Origin: Tenuifilaceae bacterium CYCD
GTDB lineage: Bacteria > Bacteroidota > Bacteroidia > Bacteroidales > Tenuifilaceae
NCBI GenBank assembly: GCA_036322835.1
Contig: AP027304.1
Coordinates: 1,302,001-1,366,000, forward strand
Length of the DNA: 64,000 bases
Direction: 5' to 3'
Below the pieces are notes generated by a model. That model ran no database searches and was not told the origin of the DNA. It saw only the letters and a program-made list of their open reading frames with translations. Each line of letters starts with the position of its first letter. Position 1 is the first letter of the stretch. Of this stretch, positions 35,000 through 45,366 are shown piece by piece. The translations under genes were made by a program, and so were the position numbers.

Positions 35000-36079
35000 A
35001 TGCAATATTTTCAGAAAGGCTTTTTGATTGTTTTCTCTCTTTTTTGTTTTAGTTCATTGCTAATCGCCCAACCCGATAGCACAGGACTAAGTTATAACTT
35101 ATACTCATCAGCATTTTTCGACAATAAGGAATTTACCGGAAATATCAAAAAAGGGTATACAAATCCAGGTTTTTTTATTCAACCCACATTACGACTTGAA
35201 TCGGATAGATTCAAGGTTGATGCGGGCTTTCATATGCTTTACATTGCGGGAACTGATAGTTTGGAAAAATTTGTTCCCTACCTATCGTTATCGTACGACA
35301 TAACGCAATCGTTTAAAATGATAGTTGGGAATATCGACTCGAAGGACAGTCATGAACTTCCTGAACCAATATTTAAAACCGAACGGAGTTACTTGAATCA
35401 ACCTGAACTAGGAGTTCAATTCAAATTGAACAAACCTAAGTTTAAGAGCGACCTTTGGATCAACTGGGAGCGATACATAAAGAGTGGTAGTCCTTTTCAG
35501 GAACAGTTTACGGTAGGTTTTGTCACCCAAATAAAACCATCAACCTTTGAGCAGAAAACGGGACTTTATGCATCTACCATTGCTTTGGCAACCCATCAGG
35601 GCGGACAAATAGATAGCACCAATTTGCCAGTTACCACTCTGATTAACCTTGGGAAAATTGTTGGGCATAAATTTAGTTTACCCGTTGGAAATGCTATTGC
35701 AGGGATTGAAATCAGCGGCTATCTATCGTCGGATAAATCTCCATCGCCCCATACCAAGTATAAGAATGGAACCGCTTTGCACCCAAAATTTCTGATGGAC
35801 TGGCCTATTGTACATTTAGAATTGGGCTACTGGTATGCCAATACCTTTGTAAATCCTAGGGGCGAAGAACTTTTCGGTTCTACCTCAACAATTAATGAGA
35901 GTTTTGATGAAAGAAACCGAAAATTGATTACCTTTCAACTATCCCTTAACAAAAAACTTCACAACCAATTTACCGTTAACACTGGCTTTAACGCATATAT
36001 CGATACAAAAAACGGCACAACTGAGTATTCATACGCATTTAGAATGATTTTCGACGGCAAAGTATTAGAAAAACCGTAG
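35000..36079 (+). CDS. secreted, probably outer-membrane protein
   Basis: The 359-residue protein has a signal peptide ending in LLIAQ. The mature sequence alternates polar and aromatic residues in strand-length pieces (FFIQPTLRLESDRFKVDAGF, YLSLSYDITQSFKMIVGNI, RKLITFQLSLNKKL) and ends in a strand (YSYAFRMIFDG), consistent with a beta-barrel. Its stop is one base from the start of a TPR histidine kinase, so the two are co-expressed. That suggests the protein belongs to, or is monitored by, the same sensory pathway. No known family recognised. Confidence 0.45.
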   Translation: MQYFQKGFLIVFSLFCFSSLLIAQPDSTGLSYNLYSSAFFDNKEFTGNIKKGYTNPGFFIQPTLRLESDRFKVDAGFHMLYIAGTDSLEKFVPYLSLSYDITQSFKMIVGNIDSKDSHELPEPIFKTERSYLNQPELGVQFKLNKPKFKSDLWINWERYIKSGSPFQEQFTVGFVTQIKPSTFEQKTGLYASTIALATHQGGQIDSTNLPVTTLINLGKIVGHKFSLPVGNAIAGIEISGYLSSDKSPSPHTKYKNGTALHPKFLMDWPIVHLELGYWYANTFVNPRGEELFGSTSTINESFDERNRKLITFQLSLNKKLHNQFTVNTGFNAYIDTKNGTTEYSYAFRMIFDGKVLEKP

Positions 36080-36080
36080 C

Positions 36081-38060
36081 ATGGGGAAACGAAAATATTG
36101 CAATATATCTCTGTTACTATTATTTGCAATACTGCAAGGAACCTTTTGCTTTGCCGATTATGAGGATAGCCTGGAATACCTTCTTCTAAAAACATCAAAC
36201 CCAGAACATCAACTTGAAATACTACTCAAAATTGGGGAACGGAAACTAATTAGGGGTGACCATAACTGTATCAATTATACCGAAAGGGCCATAGTTCTTG
36301 CCGATTCTTTAAATTTCCGCGAGAAAATAGCCGAATCGAAATACCTAAGCGGGCTCGCATGGAGACTTTGCGGCGACAACTCAACCTCCATAATTAGATT
36401 GTTTAATGCTGCTGACATTTTCAACGAGATGAAGCAACAAAACAAATACGCCAGTGCTCTTCGGGAGGTTGGAGAGACCTATCGGGCTAACGGCAATCAT
36501 TTAAATTCACTTGAATTCTTAAAAACGGCATTACAAGTACAGATTGAATTGGATGATTCTGCTGAATTATCGAAAACCTATAATCGGCTTGCAGCTGTAA
36601 ATTACGAAGTTATATTCTACAGGGATGACTATCTGAAAATTACAAAATCTAATAATCCAACCGTTACAGCGGTTAAAAATGTAATTGAAAGGGATACCGA
36701 GTTAAAAAGCTGTATAGATTCCACAATACAATACATCGATTTATCGGATAGCTACGCACAGAAACTCAACCAAAGAGAAACAATCTTATCTAACAGAATA
36801 ATCAGGGGAGCACTTTATTCTGCAATTTTTGATTTTGAAAAAGCAGACTCTACGCTAAACTTAGCTTTGCTGCAGGCAAGATCAACAAAAAACGATGCGG
36901 AGGAATCGTTAATCCTTTACAACTATGGTAGGCTTAAATTGAATCAGGTTAAGTACGATGAAGCCATTGAGTATTTGCTGAAGGCTTATGGTTTAGCAAA
37001 AAAAACGGACACCAAGATATACAAGTTAATTACATCGCAATTGCTAGGCGAGCTTTACCAAAAAGTAAATAAACCGCTTGATGCCATCAAATTCATGAAT
37101 ATCTCGCAGAATGAAATATCTTATTTCTATAAAAACGATTTAGGTTTAAGGGTAAGTGCTCTTCAGTACCAGCACGAACTAGATAAACACAAAGCAAATC
37201 TACTACTCCAGGCTACAAAAACTAGATATCTTGTATATTTCTTTGCTTACATTTTGACGCTATTTGCTCTGTTCACAATAGTTATCTATATAAAGAATAA
37301 GAAGCTTAAAAAACTAAACCTCCAACTCGAACGGAAAAGTCATACAATATCAATACAAAATTCAGAATTGGTGACTCTTAATGCTGAAAAGGATAAATTT
37401 TTCTCGATAATAGCTCACGATCTAAGAGGGCCACTCGGAACTTTTGTTAGCATCATGGACATAATGACCGAGGAGCTTAGGAAGAATAGAATTGACAAGG
37501 TTCAGTTGCTGGCCGATAATCTACAAATAGTGGCCTATCATCTCTACGGCTTGCTCGAAAATCTTTTGGACTGGTCAAAAATTCAAAGGAATGCCATAAT
37601 CTATACCCCTAGAGATATAGATCTGCTAAGGTTTATACAAGATTCTACAATGATTATGCTTGATAGTGCATTAAACAAAAAAGTTAAAATAGAATACCAT
37701 ATTCCCGAAAACATTGTAATCAAAACAGATCCCCACATGCTTCAAACTATTGTAAGAAATTTAACAACCAATGCAATAAAGTTTACACACGAAGGAGGAA
37801 TGGTAAGAATAGCTGCCGAGTCAAAAGAAAAGCTTGTTGTGATTAGCGTTGAGGATACGGGTATTGGCATGGATTCAGAAATGATTGGCAAACTGTTTAC
37901 ACTGAATAACGAAGCTAATAGACTTGGAACCAATCATGAACCGAGTTCGGGTTTAGGTTTGCTTTTGTGTAAGGATTTTGTCGAAAAAATGGGGGGATCA
38001 ATAACAGTAGAATCCGAAGTTGACAAGGGAAGTAGGTTTAAAATAAATCTTCCACAATAA
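36081..38060 (+). CDS. TPR sensor histidine kinase
   Basis: The 659-residue protein has a signal peptide ending near CFADYED, periplasmic TPRs (about 30-370), a membrane helix (about 382-403), a short coiled coil, a HisKA domain with FFSIIAHDLRGPL (phospho-His about 445) and an HATPase domain with NAIKFTHEGG, DTGIGMD and GLGLLLCKDF. It is a classical kinase without a receiver domain. It is translationally close to the upstream envelope protein (one base gap). The layout parallels the TPR-SpoIIE protein at 9607, with a kinase in place of the phosphatase. Confidence 0.88.
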   Translation: MGKRKYCNISLLLLFAILQGTFCFADYEDSLEYLLLKTSNPEHQLEILLKIGERKLIRGDHNCINYTERAIVLADSLNFREKIAESKYLSGLAWRLCGDNSTSIIRLFNAADIFNEMKQQNKYASALREVGETYRANGNHLNSLEFLKTALQVQIELDDSAELSKTYNRLAAVNYEVIFYRDDYLKITKSNNPTVTAVKNVIERDTELKSCIDSTIQYIDLSDSYAQKLNQRETILSNRIIRGALYSAIFDFEKADSTLNLALLQARSTKNDAEESLILYNYGRLKLNQVKYDEAIEYLLKAYGLAKKTDTKIYKLITSQLLGELYQKVNKPLDAIKFMNISQNEISYFYKNDLGLRVSALQYQHELDKHKANLLLQATKTRYLVYFFAYILTLFALFTIVIYIKNKKLKKLNLQLERKSHTISIQNSELVTLNAEKDKFFSIIAHDLRGPLGTFVSIMDIMTEELRKNRIDKVQLLADNLQIVAYHLYGLLENLLDWSKIQRNAIIYTPRDIDLLRFIQDSTMIMLDSALNKKVKIEYHIPENIVIKTDPHMLQTIVRNLTTNAIKFTHEGGMVRIAAESKEKLVVISVEDTGIGMDSEMIGKLFTLNNEANRLGTNHEPSSGLGLLLCKDFVEKMGGSITVESEVDKGSRFKINLPQ

Positions 38061-38062
38061 AA

Positions 38063-38087
38063 AAGCGACGCTTTACGCGTCGCTTAA
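38063..38087 (+). terminator. bidirectional terminator after the TPR kinase
   Basis: A 9-bp GC-rich stem (38063-38071 with 38077-38085) sits between convergent genes, with A and T flanks. Confidence 0.75.
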
Positions 38088-38107
38088 TCTTTTGATTGTT
38101 CTATATC

Positions 38108-39355
38108 CTATTTAGTTTTTGGGCAATAGATATTTACCATCTGCTCAGCAGGCTTATAGCCAAGCTCTAAAGATTTATGAAAATCCTCGCAAGCGCCCTT
38201 GGCGTCCTGAATATTCATTCGTGATATTCCACGGTTATAGTATGCTTCGTAGTTTTTAGGATCTGCGTTTATTGCTTCATCGTAATCGGGAAGAGCCTCC
38301 TTATGGTTACCCATAATTGCTTTAGAAACTGCTCTATTGTAGTATGCCTGCGAATAGTTTTTGTCCAAACTAATCACCTTTGTAAAATCTGCAATTGAAC
38401 CTTTATAATCCTTCATAAACGCTTTTGCAATACCACGCCCATAAATAGCTTTCATGTAGTCGGGTTTAAGAGAAATAGCCTTGTCGAATGTTGAGATAGC
38501 ACCCTTAAAATCTCCCTTACGCAACAACGCACCGCCTTTTGAACCATAGGCTACATCATACTTTGGATCGATAGACAAGGCCTTGTCTAAATACTTAACC
38601 GCATTTTGAAAATCCTTTAAATTGGAGTACGCATCACCAATGTTGTACAAAAGTTCTTTATCCTGCTGATTTTTTTCGTAGGCCACCAATAAATCTTTTA
38701 CCGCACCCTCGTAATCCTGAATTTTAGCCTTGAATAGGCCACGTTTCTTGTATGCTTCGGGAGTTGCATTTGCGCCCTCAATCATTTTATCGTAATCGGC
38801 AATGGCCCCTTTAAAATCAGCAACGTTTCCGAGCGACTCGCCTCGGCTATAGAATGCTTCAAGGTTGGTTCCATCGAGCTGGATACTCTTGTTATAGTCT
38901 GCAATAGCAGCATCATACTCCATTGTGGCTGCCTTAACTAAGCCACGCTCGTAGTAAGCTTTTGAGCTAGAATCGTTCAAAGCCAACGCTTTGTTTAAAT
39001 CATTCAATGCAAAATCGTAATGACTTACTTTTCTTGATGATACTCCGCGATATAAAAAGTAATCGAAACGCGAGGAATCAATACTTATAGCCTTGCTATA
39101 ATCAGCAATGGCCAGCGAATCCTTGTTTAATGCGGTTAACGAAAATGCTCGTTTGAAGTAGTAGTCTGCAACTCTCGGGTTTAACTTAACGGCTTTATTG
39201 AATTTCTCGTAAGCCTCCTGATACTTTGCAGAATCGAGTAATGCTAAACCTTGATTGTAATTATTTTGAGCAAACTTTGGCTTTAAAACAAAGTATCCTG
39301 CAACCAAAATAACAACCACAGCAACTATGGTGTAAGTAATTTTATTTGATTTCAT
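38108..39355 (-). CDS. membrane-anchored TPR protein
   Basis: The 415-residue protein has one N-terminal membrane helix (about 7-23) and about eleven consecutive 34-residue TPRs, with repeated YYNRGISR / AIADYxKAI patterns. There is no catalytic domain. The repeats are unusually regular, with 34-residue spacing from residue 30 to 405. It lies 102 bases after the M28 peptidase gene on the same strand, so may share a transcript. It probably scaffolds a periplasmic or inner-membrane complex. Confidence 0.75.
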   Translation of the reverse strand: MKSNKITYTIVAVVVILVAGYFVLKPKFAQNNYNQGLALLDSAKYQEAYEKFNKAVKLNPRVADYYFKRAFSLTALNKDSLAIADYSKAISIDSSRFDYFLYRGVSSRKVSHYDFALNDLNKALALNDSSSKAYYERGLVKAATMEYDAAIADYNKSIQLDGTNLEAFYSRGESLGNVADFKGAIADYDKMIEGANATPEAYKKRGLFKAKIQDYEGAVKDLLVAYEKNQQDKELLYNIGDAYSNLKDFQNAVKYLDKALSIDPKYDVAYGSKGGALLRKGDFKGAISTFDKAISLKPDYMKAIYGRGIAKAFMKDYKGSIADFTKVISLDKNYSQAYYNRAVSKAIMGNHKEALPDYDEAINADPKNYEAYYNRGISRMNIQDAKGACEDFHKSLELGYKPAEQMVNIYCPKTK

Positions 39356-39457
39356 CTGCTTAAGTTTATATGATTAATAGTATCAACAAAATCGCTTGAG
39401 AAAAGAGCCATAAATATAGCACAAAACTGATTCCATAGCATTTGCGACTCAGATAAA

Positions 39458-40444
39458 TTAATTTGCTGAATTATTCTGAACCAACAATACACAGTTGACC
39501 TTTGCAACCTCCCGGCAGAACTTAAAGTTACAGGCCGTTGTCAAATCGGTTAGGGTGTGATAGTTTACGTCATCATCATTTGATATGAAAAACAGCGCTT
39601 TGTAATTATACTCTGCAAATGGATAACTATCACTATAGGCTCTGTATGTATTGTCGTTATTTGTTTTTAGAGAAGTATAGGTAGAGCAAGCTTGCTGAGC
39701 CTGAACTCTTAATGCCATAGAATTTGAATAATCTATAATATTAACACACCAGTTTGATGTATCGGGTAAGGACCAGTAAGCCACCATATCATTGTTGAGC
39801 ATCATTTTTATCTTTTCATTAGAACTAGAAGCATTCCCTGCATAGTGCCAACTGCCGTAAAGGCCCAGCTCTTCGGCTGCAAAAGTGATAAACTTGATTG
39901 TTGATTTAGGTGTGAAGTCCACCAACTTCAAAACCCTAGCAATTTCAAGAGTTGTAGCAACGCCACTAGCGTTATCGTTAGCACCTGGAACTATGGTAAA
40001 GGGGTCATCAATCGAGGAAACTATACAATCGTGATGGCCCCCAATTATGTAAACACTATCGGGAGTTACTGTTCCTGTAATGGTTGCAACTACGTTATAT
40101 TGCCAAGTTGTATACAGTTCCCTTTCGTAATACTCCTGAAGTTGAAAAGAATCCAACGCTACATTATCTATACCGAAGCTTTCGAATTTATGCATAATAG
40201 CCACTGCAACATCCCGCCTGTTGGATGCTAGCGCAAATCGAGTACCCATATCCTCCAGCATCTGGACGTAGCTCTGTATGCTATCCGATTTTATATTTTG
40301 GATTATCGATACAATTTCAGGATCGGGTTCTGGATCATCAATTATTGGGTTAGAAGGATCATCATCCTTTGAGCACGATTGAAGGATTACCGCAACAGCA
40401 ATTGCCCCAAAAGCAAATTTTAACAAGCAATTTTTAATGGTCAT
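39458..40444 (-). CDS. M28-family zinc aminopeptidase lipoprotein
   Basis: The 328-residue protein has a lipoprotein signal (ILQSCSKDDD, Cys about 24) followed by an acidic linker, as in exported Bacteroidota lipoproteins. Zinc ligands are visible in order: His in GGHHDCIV, Asp in PGANDNASGVA, the Glu pair in FAAEELGLYGS, Asp in LNNDMVAYW and His in VNYHTLTD. It should remove N-terminal residues from peptides at the outer membrane. The Ser-Lys-Asp-Asp-Asp after the Cys resembles a lipoprotein export signal for surface exposure. Confidence 0.85.
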   Translation of the reverse strand: MTIKNCLLKFAFGAIAVAVILQSCSKDDDPSNPIIDDPEPDPEIVSIIQNIKSDSIQSYVQMLEDMGTRFALASNRRDVAVAIMHKFESFGIDNVALDSFQLQEYYERELYTTWQYNVVATITGTVTPDSVYIIGGHHDCIVSSIDDPFTIVPGANDNASGVATTLEIARVLKLVDFTPKSTIKFITFAAEELGLYGSWHYAGNASSSNEKIKMMLNNDMVAYWSLPDTSNWCVNIIDYSNSMALRVQAQQACSTYTSLKTNNDNTYRAYSDSYPFAEYNYKALFFISNDDDVNYHTLTDLTTACNFKFCREVAKVNCVLLVQNNSAN

Positions 40445-40522
40445 ATTAAATTGATTTTACAATGATTAATAGTGTAAATATAGACAAACGACATAAATTA
40501 ACCTTAAACATCAAAAAAATTA

Positions 40523-40530
40523 TACCTTTG
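40523..40530 (+). promoter_or_regulatory. -7 promoter box for the DUF2723 operon
   Basis: TACCTTTG matches TAnnTTTG, 23 bases before the ATG at 40554. Confidence 0.5.
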
Positions 40531-40553
40531 GGGTTGAATCAAAAAGGGATAAC

Positions 40554-43500
40554 ATGAGCAGTATCGACTTAAATTCCTTCAGAAAATACAATAATATTGC
40601 TGGCTGGATAGTGTTTGCAATTGCATCGCTGGTTTATCTTGCCACCATAGAGCCTACCGCAAGTTTTTGGGATTGCGGTGAATTTATTTCAAGCGGATAT
40701 AAACTTGAAGTTGGTCATCCACCCGGAGCTCCATTCTTTATGTTGATGGTGAGATTCTTTACCATGCTAGCGCCAACCAAGGAACTAGTTCCGGTATTTG
40801 CCAATGCGTTTTCTGCTTTAGCAAGTGCATTTACAATCCTCTTTTTATTCTGGAGTATTACCCATTTGGCTCGCAAACTTGTTATTGGCGAAAATAAAGA
40901 GTTTAACCCTACTCAATTTATTCTGATTATCTCGGCTGGAGTTGTTGGTGCTCTTGCCTACACCTTTTCCGATACTTTTTGGTTCTCTGCCGTTGAGGGT
41001 GAGGTTTATGCCACATCATCGTTATTTACAGCATTAGTTTTCTGGGCTATACTTAAATGGGAATACTCCGCCGACGAAGCATACTCCAATCGATGGCTTA
41101 TTCTCATTGCTTTTTTGATGGGAATCTCAATAGGTGTTCACCTTCTCAACCTTTTAGCAATACCTGCCATTGTTCTTGTTTACTACTTCAAGAAATACAC
41201 ATACTCTCATAGAGGCGTTATCGCTGCATTGCTAGTTTCTGGAGCATTACTTCTTATCGTGATGTATGGTATTATTCACGGAGTTGTTGTGTTTGCATCA
41301 AAATTTGAACTGCTATTCGTAAATGGCTTTGGGCTTCCGTTAATGTCGGGTGTTCTTTTCTACACGGCGTTAATCATCTTTTTAATCATTGTGGGATTAA
41401 GGTACACATATCGAAAAGGAAAGTACGTTTTAAACACAATTCTTTTGGGTCTAACAGTTATTCTAATTGGATATGGTTCCTACGCGGCAATAGTTATTCG
41501 ATCATCGGCAAATCCACCTATGGATCAGAATAGTCCCGATAACATGTTCTCGTTACTGTACTACTTGAACCGCGAGCAGTATGGCGATAGACCACTCCTT
41601 TATGGTCCAAGCTTTAGCGCTCAACCAATAGATAAGGAAGATGAATCGGTTTCCTATGCACCTAAGAACGGGAAGTATGTGGTTGTAAGAAAAAATTCCA
41701 AGTACGTGTATGATCCTCGATTCGAAATGGTTTTTCCAAGAATGTATAGCAGTACCGATGAACAGCATATTAGCGCCTACAAAAGTTGGACCGACTTTAA
41801 AGGAAAGCCGATCACGGTATATAACCAAAACAGGGAGCAGCAAACTATATATGTTCCTACATTTGGCGAAAATCTTAAGTTCTTTTTCAAGTATCAATTG
41901 GGGTATATGTACTTTCGGTATTTCATGTGGAACTTTGCCGGAAGACAGAACGATATTCAGGGTCATGGCGAGGTAACCAAAGGCAACTGGATTTCGGGAA
42001 TCCCATTCATTGACGATGCACGGCTTGGCCCTCAGGACAAGTTACCTGCGATATACAAAAACAACAAGGCTAACAATAAATACTATTTGCTTCCTTTACT
42101 ACTAGGAATTGCAGGTGTAATATTCCATTACTATCGGCGTAAGCACGATTTTTGGGTTGTTACGGCTCTTTTTGTTCTTACAGGAATTGCCATTGTGGTT
42201 TACTTAAATCAAACGCCATTCCAACCCAGGGAAAGGGACTACGCTTATGCAGGAAGCTTTTATGCATTCAGCATTTGGATTGGTTTAGGCGTTTTGGCCT
42301 TGTACGAATTAGTAAGTAAACTAAAAGATCATCCATCAACAGCACTAACAACGGCAGGACTTTGTACACTACTAGTACCCGGCGTAATGGCATCGCAAAA
42401 CTGGAACGATCATGACAGATCGAATTGTTATATCCCAGCCGATTTTGGCTACAATATGCTTATAGGCTGTAAACCTAACTCAATACTATTCACCTACGGC
42501 GATAACGACACCTTCCCGCTTTGGTACAACCAGGAAGTGGAAGGCGTTAGAACCGATGTTCGGGTTGCAAACCTCAGCTACCTTCGTGGCGATTGGTACA
42601 TTGAGCAAATGAAGCGTAAAGCTTACGAAAGCGATCCTCTTCCACTTAGGATGACTCACAATCAATACTACTCTGGCAAGCGCGACGTAGTGCTTGTTTA
42701 CGATAGAATAAAAGAGCCAATCGATGTTAATCAGGCGGTTAACTTCATGCTTAGCGATGAGCCGGGGGCAGAGTTGCAATCTCCATTCGATCAAACCGAA
42801 AAGATAAACTACCTTCCATCGTCAAAGCTATTCTTCCCCATCGATAAGAATCAGGTGATTAAGACACAAACTGTAGACCCCGACAAATACAGTAAAATTG
42901 TCGATACCATGAAATGGTCGATTAATAAGCGAATGATCATGAAGGATGGACAGGTGATACTTGATATGATAGGAACAAACAACTGGAATCGTCCAATGTA
43001 TTACGGAACAACAGTAAGCGGCGAAACATATCACGGTCTTGACGGATATTTCCAGCTCGAGGGGTTAATGTTTCGGATTGCACCAATCCAAGCAAGCCGT
43101 CAATGGGGTATTGGCAATGTAAATACATCGGAAACCTACAATAACCTAATGAATAAATACCGGTTTAGGAGCATAAGCAATCCAAAGGTTTATATCGATG
43201 AGAATAAATCGCGCATCATATCGAACTACCGAAATCTTTTCGCTAGGCTTGCCAATGCACTAATTGACGAAGGAAAAAAAGACTCGGCACTAACCGTTCT
43301 AAACAAATGCATGGAGATTATCCCCACCAGCACCGTACCTGCCAACTACTTTGTGGCAATGATGATTGAAGGGTACTACCGGGCTGGCGATATTACAAAT
43401 GCGGTTAAATATTCAAATCTGCTTATGAATCAATCGGTAGAGCAGTTGAACTTTATTTTGATTAATGCGGATAAAGATGCCCAGAAATATCTTTACAACG

Positions 43501-43622
43501 ATTTGCAAATTAACATGGCTATTTTGCAGGAGCTCTATAGGATGGCTGAAAAATACGAAAAGGGCGATTATTTGAAACAGGTTAGCAAGGAATTCGAAAG
43601 GTATATTTCTATGTTGCAATAG
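40554..43622 (+). CDS. DUF2723 family membrane protein (GT-C glycosyltransferase-like)
   Basis: The 1022-residue protein begins with the DUF2723 core: ATIEPTASFWDCGEFISSGY, with the Asp-Cys-Gly-Glu in the first loop, then LEVGHPPGAPFFML. Such acidic first-loop residues are typical of GT-C enzymes related to protein O-mannosyltransferases. There are about 12 membrane helices up to residue 600, then a soluble C-terminal part (about 620-1022). It probably uses a lipid-linked sugar and acts at the periplasmic face. It is followed after 9 bases by a polysaccharide deacetylase and then a glycosyltransferase, supporting a role in surface glycan or protein glycosylation. Confidence 0.8.
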   Translation: MSSIDLNSFRKYNNIAGWIVFAIASLVYLATIEPTASFWDCGEFISSGYKLEVGHPPGAPFFMLMVRFFTMLAPTKELVPVFANAFSALASAFTILFLFWSITHLARKLVIGENKEFNPTQFILIISAGVVGALAYTFSDTFWFSAVEGEVYATSSLFTALVFWAILKWEYSADEAYSNRWLILIAFLMGISIGVHLLNLLAIPAIVLVYYFKKYTYSHRGVIAALLVSGALLLIVMYGIIHGVVVFASKFELLFVNGFGLPLMSGVLFYTALIIFLIIVGLRYTYRKGKYVLNTILLGLTVILIGYGSYAAIVIRSSANPPMDQNSPDNMFSLLYYLNREQYGDRPLLYGPSFSAQPIDKEDESVSYAPKNGKYVVVRKNSKYVYDPRFEMVFPRMYSSTDEQHISAYKSWTDFKGKPITVYNQNREQQTIYVPTFGENLKFFFKYQLGYMYFRYFMWNFAGRQNDIQGHGEVTKGNWISGIPFIDDARLGPQDKLPAIYKNNKANNKYYLLPLLLGIAGVIFHYYRRKHDFWVVTALFVLTGIAIVVYLNQTPFQPRERDYAYAGSFYAFSIWIGLGVLALYELVSKLKDHPSTALTTAGLCTLLVPGVMASQNWNDHDRSNCYIPADFGYNMLIGCKPNSILFTYGDNDTFPLWYNQEVEGVRTDVRVANLSYLRGDWYIEQMKRKAYESDPLPLRMTHNQYYSGKRDVVLVYDRIKEPIDVNQAVNFMLSDEPGAELQSPFDQTEKINYLPSSKLFFPIDKNQVIKTQTVDPDKYSKIVDTMKWSINKRMIMKDGQVILDMIGTNNWNRPMYYGTTVSGETYHGLDGYFQLEGLMFRIAPIQASRQWGIGNVNTSETYNNLMNKYRFRSISNPKVYIDENKSRIISNYRNLFARLANALIDEGKKDSALTVLNKCMEIIPTSTVPANYFVAMMIEGYYRAGDITNAVKYSNLLMNQSVEQLNFILINADKDAQKYLYNDLQINMAILQELYRMAEKYEKGDYLKQVSKEFERYISMLQ

Positions 43623-43631
43623 TTTTTTGGA

Positions 43632-44261
43632 ATGATAAACCTTAGCCCTCCACGTTTTTTACAGCGCTTTGTTAAAACAGTAATATGGAATTTTCCCAAC
43701 GAAACCGATGGGGTATTCCTTACTTTCGACGATGGCCCAACGCGCGATATAACCCCGTGGGTTTTGGAGCAACTAAAAAAGTATAATGCAAAGGCCACAT
43801 TCTTTTGTCTGGCTAAGAATGTGGAGATGAACCCCGATATTTACAGTCAAATACTAGCCGATGGACATGCTGTTGGCAATCATTCCTATAGTCACATCAG
43901 GGGCTTTCGTACTGATACTTCGCAGTATATTCAGGATATTATTTATGCAAACTCGTTTATTAAAAGCAATTTATTTCGGCCTCCGTACGGGCGAATAAAG
44001 CCTCGTCAGCTATTTCTGCTGAGACATCGTTATAAAATAATTCTATGGGATGTGCTTAGCATGGATTACAGCCGACGAGTTTCTCCCAAAAAAGTAGTAA
44101 ATTACGTACTGCACAATGTTCATCCTGGAGCAATAATAGTATTTCACGATTCGGTTAAAGCCCAGCGCAACCTAAAGTATGCCTTACCAAGGGTGCTCGA
44201 AGGAATTGCGGCCAAAGGGTTAACGTTTAAGCCAATCGTTATAGAGGATAAAACGGACTGA
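43632..44261 (+). CDS. polysaccharide deacetylase (NodB/CE4)
   Basis: The 209-residue protein has the CE4 motifs: FLTFDDGPT (catalytic and metal Asp), GHAVGNHSYSH (metal His pair) and FRPPYGR (motif 3). Later motifs LWDVLSMDY and IVFHDS are also present. It removes N-acetyl groups from a polysaccharide. No signal peptide is seen, so a cytoplasmic or N-terminal-tail-anchored site is likely. It lies between the DUF2723 and GT4 genes with gaps of 9 and 1 bases, so it is in the same operon. Confidence 0.88.
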   Translation: MINLSPPRFLQRFVKTVIWNFPNETDGVFLTFDDGPTRDITPWVLEQLKKYNAKATFFCLAKNVEMNPDIYSQILADGHAVGNHSYSHIRGFRTDTSQYIQDIIYANSFIKSNLFRPPYGRIKPRQLFLLRHRYKIILWDVLSMDYSRRVSPKKVVNYVLHNVHPGAIIVFHDSVKAQRNLKYALPRVLEGIAAKGLTFKPIVIEDKTD

Positions 44262-44262
44262 T

Positions 44263-45363
44263 TTGAAAACAAAGCGGGTACTATATCTTATTCAATTTCC
44301 ACCACCGGTTCATGGTGTAAGCGCACTCAATAAAATTGTTTGGGAAGATCCAATAATAAATCAAAATATCGAAAAAAGGATTCTCCCAATAAGATTTGCG
44401 AAGCAGTTGAACGAACTCAGATCGTTTCGTTTAAAGAAGATTGGCATTGCTGCAATTCTATACATCAGGATATTGTATCAACTTATTTTTTTCAGACCGA
44501 CCGCGGTATACTTTTCGTTCATGCCATTGGGAATAGCTTTTTGGCGCGATTTTTTTTATCTACTAACCATAAAGGCGTTTGGTGTAAAACCAATACTCCA
44601 TTTAGATAATCAGGGCATTGCCCAAAATTGTAAACGGTTTCTTTACCGGAAAATGTACCAGGTTGCATTTAAGAATTGTAGCATAATTCATGTAAACGAA
44701 TGGTTGTTGAAAAAAGAGTTTGCAACTCTTTCGGTAAAAAATACTAAACTTAACTTTGTAAATAACACTATTGCTCCACAAATAGAGATTGAAAGAATCG
44801 AAAATCATGACTGCAAGCAAATTCTTTTCCTCTCCCATCTTTTCCCAGAAAAAGGTGCTGATCTATTGATAGATGCGTTTAAACAAATACACCGTAACGA
44901 TCCAAAATTAAAGCTGATAATTGCGGGAGAAACCCCGTCTAATCACATAATAAAAGAACTACAGGTAAAAGTAAAAAGGCTAAACCTGAGCAATGCTGTG
45001 GTATTTACGGGCGGTATTTGGGGAGAAGAGAAAAGCAAATTACTGGCTAGTTCTACTATATTTGTCTTGCCATCTTCCAACGATTGTTTTCCGCTAGTAA
45101 TTCTTGAAGCATTGCATTTTGGAACGCCTGTAATTACAAGCAACTCTGGCGGGTTAAAAACCATTTTTGATGACGGAAAAGAAATGATCTTTATTGATGA
45201 ACTTGAGGAAACCGTTCTAAAAGAGAAAATGGAACTTTTACTATACAATAATGAGTTAAGAGTTCAAATTGGTATTAACGGAAAACAAAAGGCCAATCAA
45301 ATTATAGCAGAGTTTTCATCATCAATGCGAAAAGTCTTTGAGGATGTGCTTTGGAGTACTTAA
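44263..45363 (+). CDS. GT4-family glycosyltransferase
   Basis: The 366-residue protein starts at a TTG one base after the deacetylase stop. It has the GT-B fold pattern: QFPPPVHGVSALNKI at the N-terminus, LFLSHLFPEKGADLLIDAF in the donor domain, and the ExxxxxxxE-type stretch SSNDCFPLVILEALHFGTPV. It transfers a sugar from a nucleotide donor, probably for the same surface glycan. Convergent with the next GT4 gene. Confidence 0.85.
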   Translation: MKTKRVLYLIQFPPPVHGVSALNKIVWEDPIINQNIEKRILPIRFAKQLNELRSFRLKKIGIAAILYIRILYQLIFFRPTAVYFSFMPLGIAFWRDFFYLLTIKAFGVKPILHLDNQGIAQNCKRFLYRKMYQVAFKNCSIIHVNEWLLKKEFATLSVKNTKLNFVNNTIAPQIEIERIENHDCKQILFLSHLFPEKGADLLIDAFKQIHRNDPKLKLIIAGETPSNHIIKELQVKVKRLNLSNAVVFTGGIWGEEKSKLLASSTIFVLPSSNDCFPLVILEALHFGTPVITSNSGGLKTIFDDGKEMIFIDELEETVLKEKMELLLYNNELRVQIGINGKQKANQIIAEFSSSMRKVFEDVLWST

Positions 45364-45366
45364 TGG

